Position numbers and translations under genes: made by a program
The notes under the pieces: generated by a model
What the model saw: the letters and a program-made list of their open reading frames with translations, nothing else
Told to the model about the DNA's origin: nothing
Databases searched by the model: none
Assembly (NCBI GenBank): GCA_009760855.2
Contig: WPIO01000024.1
Coordinates: 5,316,001-5,380,000, forward strand
From: Cristatella mucedo
Taxonomy: Eukaryota; Bryozoa; Phylactolaemata; Cristatellidae
DNA: 64,000 nt
Direction of reading: 5' to 3'
In this document: one piece after another, positions 58,831 to 64,000 of the stretch
Layout of the letters: each line of letters starts with the position of its first letter
Numbering within the stretch: the stretch's first letter is position 1

Positions 58831-59811
58831 ACAAAGGCATGGGAGGGAGGCAAGAGCATGATTCTAGGAAAGAAGGTGCTATCGGTCCACAAGCCTTTAG
58901 TAGGTCTCGTTCTAAGCATGACGCGAGCCTTTTTAAGCACTAAGAACTATGCACATTACATCCAGAAAAGCTCGCAGTGAGTCTGGGCATTGGGGCACGG
59001 CTACATTGGCCAAATCAAACATGGCTTTTGGTGGTACTCTTCACTTCTCCCTGCTCTTCTGTACTGTCCGTCCCTGTCTATCCTATGTCTGCACTCTCTC
59101 TCCTTCGTATCTCTCTTCTTCTTCTCTTCCTGAACCCGTTGTCTCTTCATCACCATGGGGGCACGTGGGGGGCACGTGGGGGGGGGGGGCACGGGGGGGG
59201 GTCTCAGTTAGTAAACGAGCAAGCACAGCTGCTGCAGCATGTATGATATAGCTCTTGCTGGAAGGTAGCAGTCGATAGAAATTCAAGATCCCCCCAACTG
59301 ACACGAGACAGCTGTAAGAGCCGAAGGACTCGAGATTTCACCACAATTGCTCTTTCATTCCAGCTGCACGGGCAGCAGACGTGATTAGGTTTTTCTAACC
59401 AGGCCAAGCAATATGCCGGGACAAGCCGACTCAGCCTTTGCGAGTTATTTCATAGGACCTACTCGGATACCCAGCTTGTGAAAAAGCAGGCAGACGTGCA
59501 AAGAACTGATGCCCAGATGTTGCACGGTTGTCTGGGACGGTTGTAATGCTATTTAGGTCACCAGCTAGACCAAAGCTTGACCTTTGAGCTCTAGCCCCGA
59601 TATATAGGGATGCTGGGACGCCTTCTTTGGCTCAGTCGTAGTATCCAGGGCTGCAGTTCAGCATAGTATCGATATGGATGTCTGACGTTCGCCGGCCGGT
59701 TCTGCGGCCACCCACACAACGCCGCGATGACCTAATGCCGGAGATTAGCATGCTCGATGTTATGGCTTGCATTACCCCAGCTCTAGTGTGGTGTGTTGCA
59801 GCTAACCCCTC
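58831..59811. other. Upstream intron or flank with a G-rich block
   Basis: A G-rich block at 59155-59205 contains repeated GGGGCACGTGG units (each with a CACGTG E-box core). No exon of the receptor was found here. Confidence 0.5.
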
Positions 59812-60833
59812 TCCCCCCCCCCCCCAGTAAGCTGGAGAGCTCTGCGAGCTGATAAGTGCTCTGCTCGCGAGTCGTGCCTACTGCAGCCAATGTCGCACCG
59901 ACGTCGTCTTGGCTGGCACTTGTGCGGATAGCAGACCCGTCTTCGAGATTGCTCGGATCCGAGAGTTGGGAGCGCTGGGAGTTATCCTCTCGCGTTAGGA
60001 GCACAGCTCGGTTTGCTGCTCACCTAACGGCGGCAGCAGCCTATTGTACCTAGAGTCCTGTACTTCTGCTTAGCTTCCTTGATATTTTTTAACACGTGTG
60101 ATATCATTATGAAGAGGTTCAATCAAACTGCTGCTGCAAACGCTCGGCTCGCCCTGGCCTGAGCAGGAGCTACACGATTGCTGCAACGCCGACATAGCCA
60201 GTGCTGGGTGCTGCTCGGGCTAGATATGGCTGACCCCCCTGGCTTGGGTTGCGGAATTTTCATTCATATTACTTAGGTGAGATTTTCTTTAGCATTCTTT
60301 TTTGCCGAGGATCTGTGGCAATATTGACGCCTTCTCAAAACCAGAGCACTTCAATTACGTAGTTCTGCACTGGGGCACCTCTCAGCTTAGCCGCGATGGG
60401 AGCCCTTGCCTTAGTGGGCTCGACTAGGTGACCACCTAGCTCAGGTTACAATGGAGCTTTATGCAGGCGGTGTGGTTAGGAGATGGAGCGACTAATGTGC
60501 TTGTCTTAGCGGGTTCGACTAGGACACCTAGTACAGGCCCGGCTCCTGGTCTACCTGCTAAAGTTAGAATGAAGCCTGGTGCAGACGATGCGGGCAGGAT
60601 GTGCACCGACTAATATGCTAAGTAGAAATAGCAGCTACGCTCTCGAGGTCGGAGTTTAGAGGAGAGAATATAATGGAACGACTGACAGAGCTCAGGGCAG
60701 CTTGGTTGTCGATGTGAGACTATGCTTCGAGAGCACGAGAGATGAACCTACAACGACGAACAGCTAAGTGCAACTTAGACTGCACAGTTGTGTTCTGTCA
60801 GCTACTCAGGTAGCTGCTCGTACTTTCAAGTGC
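59812..60833. repeat. Poly-C run followed by a region with a diverged tandem duplication
   Basis: A C run lies at about 59812-59825. At 60399-60620 two units of roughly 110 bases are recognisable (TTAGTGGGCTCGACTAGG and TTAGCGGGTTCGACTAGG; GCGACTAATGTGCT and CCGACTAATATGCT). I cannot assign a function. It could belong to the possible LTR that follows. Confidence 0.5.
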
Positions 60834-61186
60834 TGTAGCGGTCCGCCTTCGTGGTTGGGACAATCGCTAGCGACACGCTCATAGGATGGTGTATTATACG
60901 CGGGCTTTGGGAGTTCGTGCAGTTAACTCCGTCGGTCCGGTACGCGCTGCGTAAACGCACAGGGTAGTTGGTTATACCCGAGCTTTGGGAGTTCGCGAAG
61001 TTAACACCGTCGGTTCGGTACGCGCCGCGTAAAGCGCTTGCACCGGCGCGTAACCACGACTAACAGGACCACAATAAACTGTTGCTTTCGGCACCCAGTT
61101 GTGGCCGCTTGTGTTTTAACCGCGGTGCAGCACTGCATCGCACAGTCCACCGGTAGAGAGTCGGGGACGATCTCTGCGTGGTTACA
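60834..61186 (+). mobile_element. Possible solo LTR
   Basis: It begins TGTAGCGG and ends GGTTACA. It has an internal AATAAA (about 61072) followed by a T/G-rich stretch, as in a U3-R-U5 layout, and is GC-rich relative to its flanks. Two copies of a 78-base unit lie inside (about 60889-60966 and 60967-61044). No partner LTR, primer-binding site or clear target duplication was found, so this is tentative. Confidence 0.35.
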
Positions 61187-61541
61187 CTTTTAGCGTTTGT
61201 TCATTGCGACTACATTACTGTCATTTCCTATACGTAGCATTTCCGGCACTGTGCCCTTTATTGCCTAAAATCTGTAGAAAACTTACCAGCTTGGCTTCAA
61301 TATACCGCCTCCTATCATCAACCATTCCTCTACAAGATCGTCAGCCTGCCTCACAGGACACTTGCACTGCCTTATTTATCCGACCGACCTCTTGTCCCCT
61401 TCAGCTTGTGATTGGAGCACTTGCTTCGAGGCTCACTGCACAATTTAATTCTTTATTCACTGACACCGTCAATTTATTTAGCTGCCAGTCTTGAATATGC
61501 GCTGCTTCCGTTTCCACCCTCACGAACTTCATAGTTCATTC
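61187..61541. other. Sequence with nothing recognised
   Basis: The open frame at 61204-61494 has no recognisable domain. Confidence 0.5.
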
Positions 61542-61684
61542 AATATAATTCATTTGTATGGCACCCTAGGAAAATTAATCTCTATTCGGGTGCTTCACAT
61601 GTGCCACTGGGCTTGAACGCACGACCTCGGCCTGACCTTGGTCCGAGCAAGCACCTTAACCCTTGGTCCAATGCAGCTTGACAG
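61542..61684 (-). mobile_element. tRNA-derived SINE (type 2) with a family A-like 3' tail, second copy
   Basis: The minus-strand tRNA-like head has GCGTTCAAGCCC at the B-box position. The tail is GAAGCACCCGAATAGAGATTAA...CTAGGGTGCCATACAAATGAAT. Its layout is the same as the copy at 40283-40432. Confidence 0.78.
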
Positions 61685-61867
61685 TATTTCAGGCAATCAA
61701 TTTGCGTGTGTTTGCCTTAGCTTGCCTCAGCTGTACGCACTGAACTCGTCTTTATCTGCTTCTGTTTCATTGCCTGCACATCCGCTTAGGATTAAGGGCA
61801 TATCACTAGCCAGAGATCCTCCAAACTAGTCGTCTAGAATTTATGTTGCTTTCTTTTTACAGATGTG

Positions 61868-63424
61868 TGCACACAACTATCGCCCAGTTTCCTTATTTTC
61901 TTTTTCGACAAAGATTCTTGAAAAAATTGACGCTAAACAGCCGGGTGCTCATAGTAAAAAGAATGAAATCTCAGATACGTTTCCATCGGGGTCCAAAGGG
62001 TATCAGTCCACTAAAACTGCTAAATCTCCTCAATGCTGACTATGGCATTCTATGTGGCGACGTTGGGTGGAACGTCACTGCTAAAGTTGTGCTATATCTA
62101 TCAGCTGCCTCAACACCATCGACCACGATCTCATACTTGAACGATTGAGAATCACGATCGGTCGGGCAGACGAGGCACTGGCATGGCTTAAATCGTACTT
62201 GTCTAATCGTGTTCAATCCGTGTCGTGTGGGGGCACAGGTCTCACACACGAGACGGTTCGACTGTTTAGTCCCTCAAGGGTCTGTCCCCGGCCCCTTGCT
62301 GTTCTCCAATTACACTCAACCTCTGGGAAAAGTGATTAAGGCATTTGGAATAGGACATCACTTTTATGCTTACTATACTCAGCTGTAGTTGTCATTCAAA
62401 CCGTCAGAATCTGCTCCAGCAACTGATAAACTGCATGCTTGCCTTGCCAACATTCAATCCCGGATGTCTGAAAATTTCTTAAAAATTAATGACTATATCT
62501 ATATCTATACCTATATCTATACCACCAAGCTGCCGCTCATTGGACACAGTAATGTGTAGCCGGATTAGACGGCTTTGCTCTTCTAATAGGTGATACCATA
62601 GTGCGACCTTATCACTTGCTCGAAATTTAGGTGTCGTTAACAACAGCTGCCTATTTTTAAAAGCTTCATTGAGAAGACTGCTTCTACAGCTTGCCATCAC
62701 GTCCAATACCTATATAAGATTAGGAGCTGCCTTCCACAGTGGCTTGCGAAAAGTTTAACTATCTCCTTAGTTCTGTCTCAGCTTGATTATTTTAATTCCC
62801 TTTTGGGTGGGCTGCCAAAAAAAGCAACTAGGCATTTGCAGTTGGCTATGAATGTGGTTGCAAGGCTAGTTTTCAAGTCTCAGAGGCTTGACCACCTGTC
62901 ACCTTTGCTAAAAGAGCTAAGATGGCTGCCGGTTGATCAACAGATACAGAGCAAAGTTCTTATGCTGACCGACAAGGCCCGCCACATCTTGGCTCTTCCA
63001 CATCTAGCTGAACTGTTGCACCAGTTTCAGAGTCCTCGTGGCCTCAGGTCTTGTATGGACAATAAATTAGCTGTTCTATTCCTCAGCTTGAAGATCATTG
63101 GCGACAGAAGGTGTAGCTCTGCAGGATCTAGACTGTGGAACTCTCTTCCGCAATTCTTACTCAAAGCCAACTACTCTCCTGCTGCCGACTATGACTCATC
63201 CTTTTCAGCAGTCTGGAGCTGCTACTTCCATTCTAGTCACTACCTAAACTACCCTTGTGACGCTGATGTACTTTCTGCTTTCTCTTTGCTCAGTGAAATT
63301 AAGTCGGTTGCTACCGAAAGCCGCTTAGGCTGTGAGTGTGCTATAAAAAAACTCTCCTGTGTAACAACCACGTAGTCTTTATGGATTTTGTGGAAATAAA
63401 AACGAAGATTAATTACAGGACATT
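61868..63424 (+). mobile_element. Family B LINE copy B11, reverse transcriptase to 3' end
   Basis: The RT start (N-Y-R-P-V-S-like block at 61875) is followed by the palm region (near 62105-62170) and GGGTCTGTCCCCGGCCCCTT (the P-Q-G-S-V region). A C-terminal frame at 62803-63375 contains R-W-L-P-V-D-Q-Q-I-Q-S-K-V-L and L-W-N-S-L-P-Q-F-L. A TATCTA hexamer repeat has expanded at 62494-62522. It ends with a degenerate B tail. Confidence 0.83.
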
Positions 63425-63640
63425 AACGTTTGGCAATCGGGCCTAAGTAGGATACCTGCTTACGTCCTGAGCGCCCGATTCCTTGCTCCCAGGTTCCTTG
63501 GTCTAGTGTAACGACTCTCTTTTCCCCCCTGATCACCCTGCGGCATTACCTGCAAGCTTGCAAGCCAGCTCACTCAAAGCACACAGGCTGTAAGCTTGCT
63601 ACAGCGATCAGGGACGGCACAGCCACATCACGTGACAAGT
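63425..63640. other. Sequence with nothing recognised
   Basis: No assignable feature. Confidence 0.5.
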
Positions 63641-63895
63641 CAACCAGTCCGACTCAGAAACTACACGAACTACTTTCCAACCACGCGAGGCACCATGCCG
63701 CCTGCTTTTCTGGCTCGAGTCATCCAGCTGTGCCTCAAAGCAATATTAAATCCTTTGGAGACTGCGAATTTGGCGCCTACGTTCCCAAAGTCTGGAAATC
63801 ACTCCCTAGAACGATGTCATGGCATCCACTGACTTTACAATAATTGAAAAGAAGCTAAAAGTACATATGTAACCTCACTGTTTTTCGCGTTTCAT
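63641..63895 (+). mobile_element. Diverged LINE C-terminal fragment, possibly a third L2-like lineage
   Basis: ATCCTTTGGAGACTGCGAATTTGGCGCCTACGTTCCCAAAGTCTGGAA parallels the family A end-of-coding block (CTTTGGAGACCGTGCATTTAGTTCGTATGCTCCC). The flanking sequence is unlike other A copies. No A tail follows. Confidence 0.5.
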
Positions 63896-64000
63896 CTGAT
63901 CTGATCTTTTTAAACTCATTTGTGCTGACGCTATGATAATTATTGATTATATGTAGACGCTACGCAAGCACCACATGTAAACTGCATCAAGAGAGATGTA

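Noticed and set aside
57871-64000. Signal-peptide exon of the receptor
   Set aside because: I looked on the minus strand for an ATG, a hydrophobic stretch and a donor leaving one base. No candidate was convincing, so it probably lies further upstream.

Overview
This is a stretch of animal (metazoan) nuclear DNA, most likely from an invertebrate. It contains part of one large protein-coding gene on the minus strand. Almost everything else is decayed retrotransposons, SINEs and simple repeats. There are no operons or bacterial signals. The species cannot be named from the sequence. The animal assignment rests on the receptor gene, its consensus GT-AG introns, and many L2-clade LINE copies. The extra cysteine-rich unit in the receptor favours an invertebrate.

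The gene is an ErbB/EGF-receptor homologue read from high to low coordinates. Ten exons of the extracellular part can be placed: 57508-57870 and 49540-49680 (first receptor L domain), 47659-47918 and 38043-38145 (first furin-like cysteine-rich domain), 31938-32175 (end of that domain and start of the second L domain), 29304-29486 and 14285-14466 (second L domain), and 13807-14033, 11503-11630 and 306-501 (second cysteine-rich domain with an extra unit). All nine junctions keep the reading frame, giving 673 codons. The signal-peptide exon should lie above 57.9 kb and was not found. The transmembrane and kinase exons lie beyond base 1. Introns range from about 0.25 to 14.8 kb.

The introns are full of two LINE families, called A and B here. 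Family A is L2-like: GDFN/SDH endonuclease, reverse transcriptase, and a 3' end with a GCGCC...GGGCGC stem followed by ATT repeats. Its most complete copy is at 5853-8768, minus strand. Family B is a related LINE ending in ACATT-type repeats, with copies at 2680-4378, 5655-5852 plus 8769-9507, 12046-13050, 18700-21095, 46630-47240, 55503-55960 and 61868-63424. Several copies are nested in one another, which gives a relative order of insertion. Other elements are a short gag-only LTR retrotransposon (14526-16527, minus strand), a hAT-type transposase fragment (2180-2640), and two kinds of tRNA-derived SINE, one of which ends in a family-A-like tail. There is also a decayed unclassified coding region (51240-52117) and a telomere-like CCCTAAA block between inverted G/C-rich modules (44470-45115).

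Long AT and AG microsatellites are scattered throughout. Two CT tracts, read on the gene strand, lie 80-130 bases upstream of the splice acceptors of two receptor exons.
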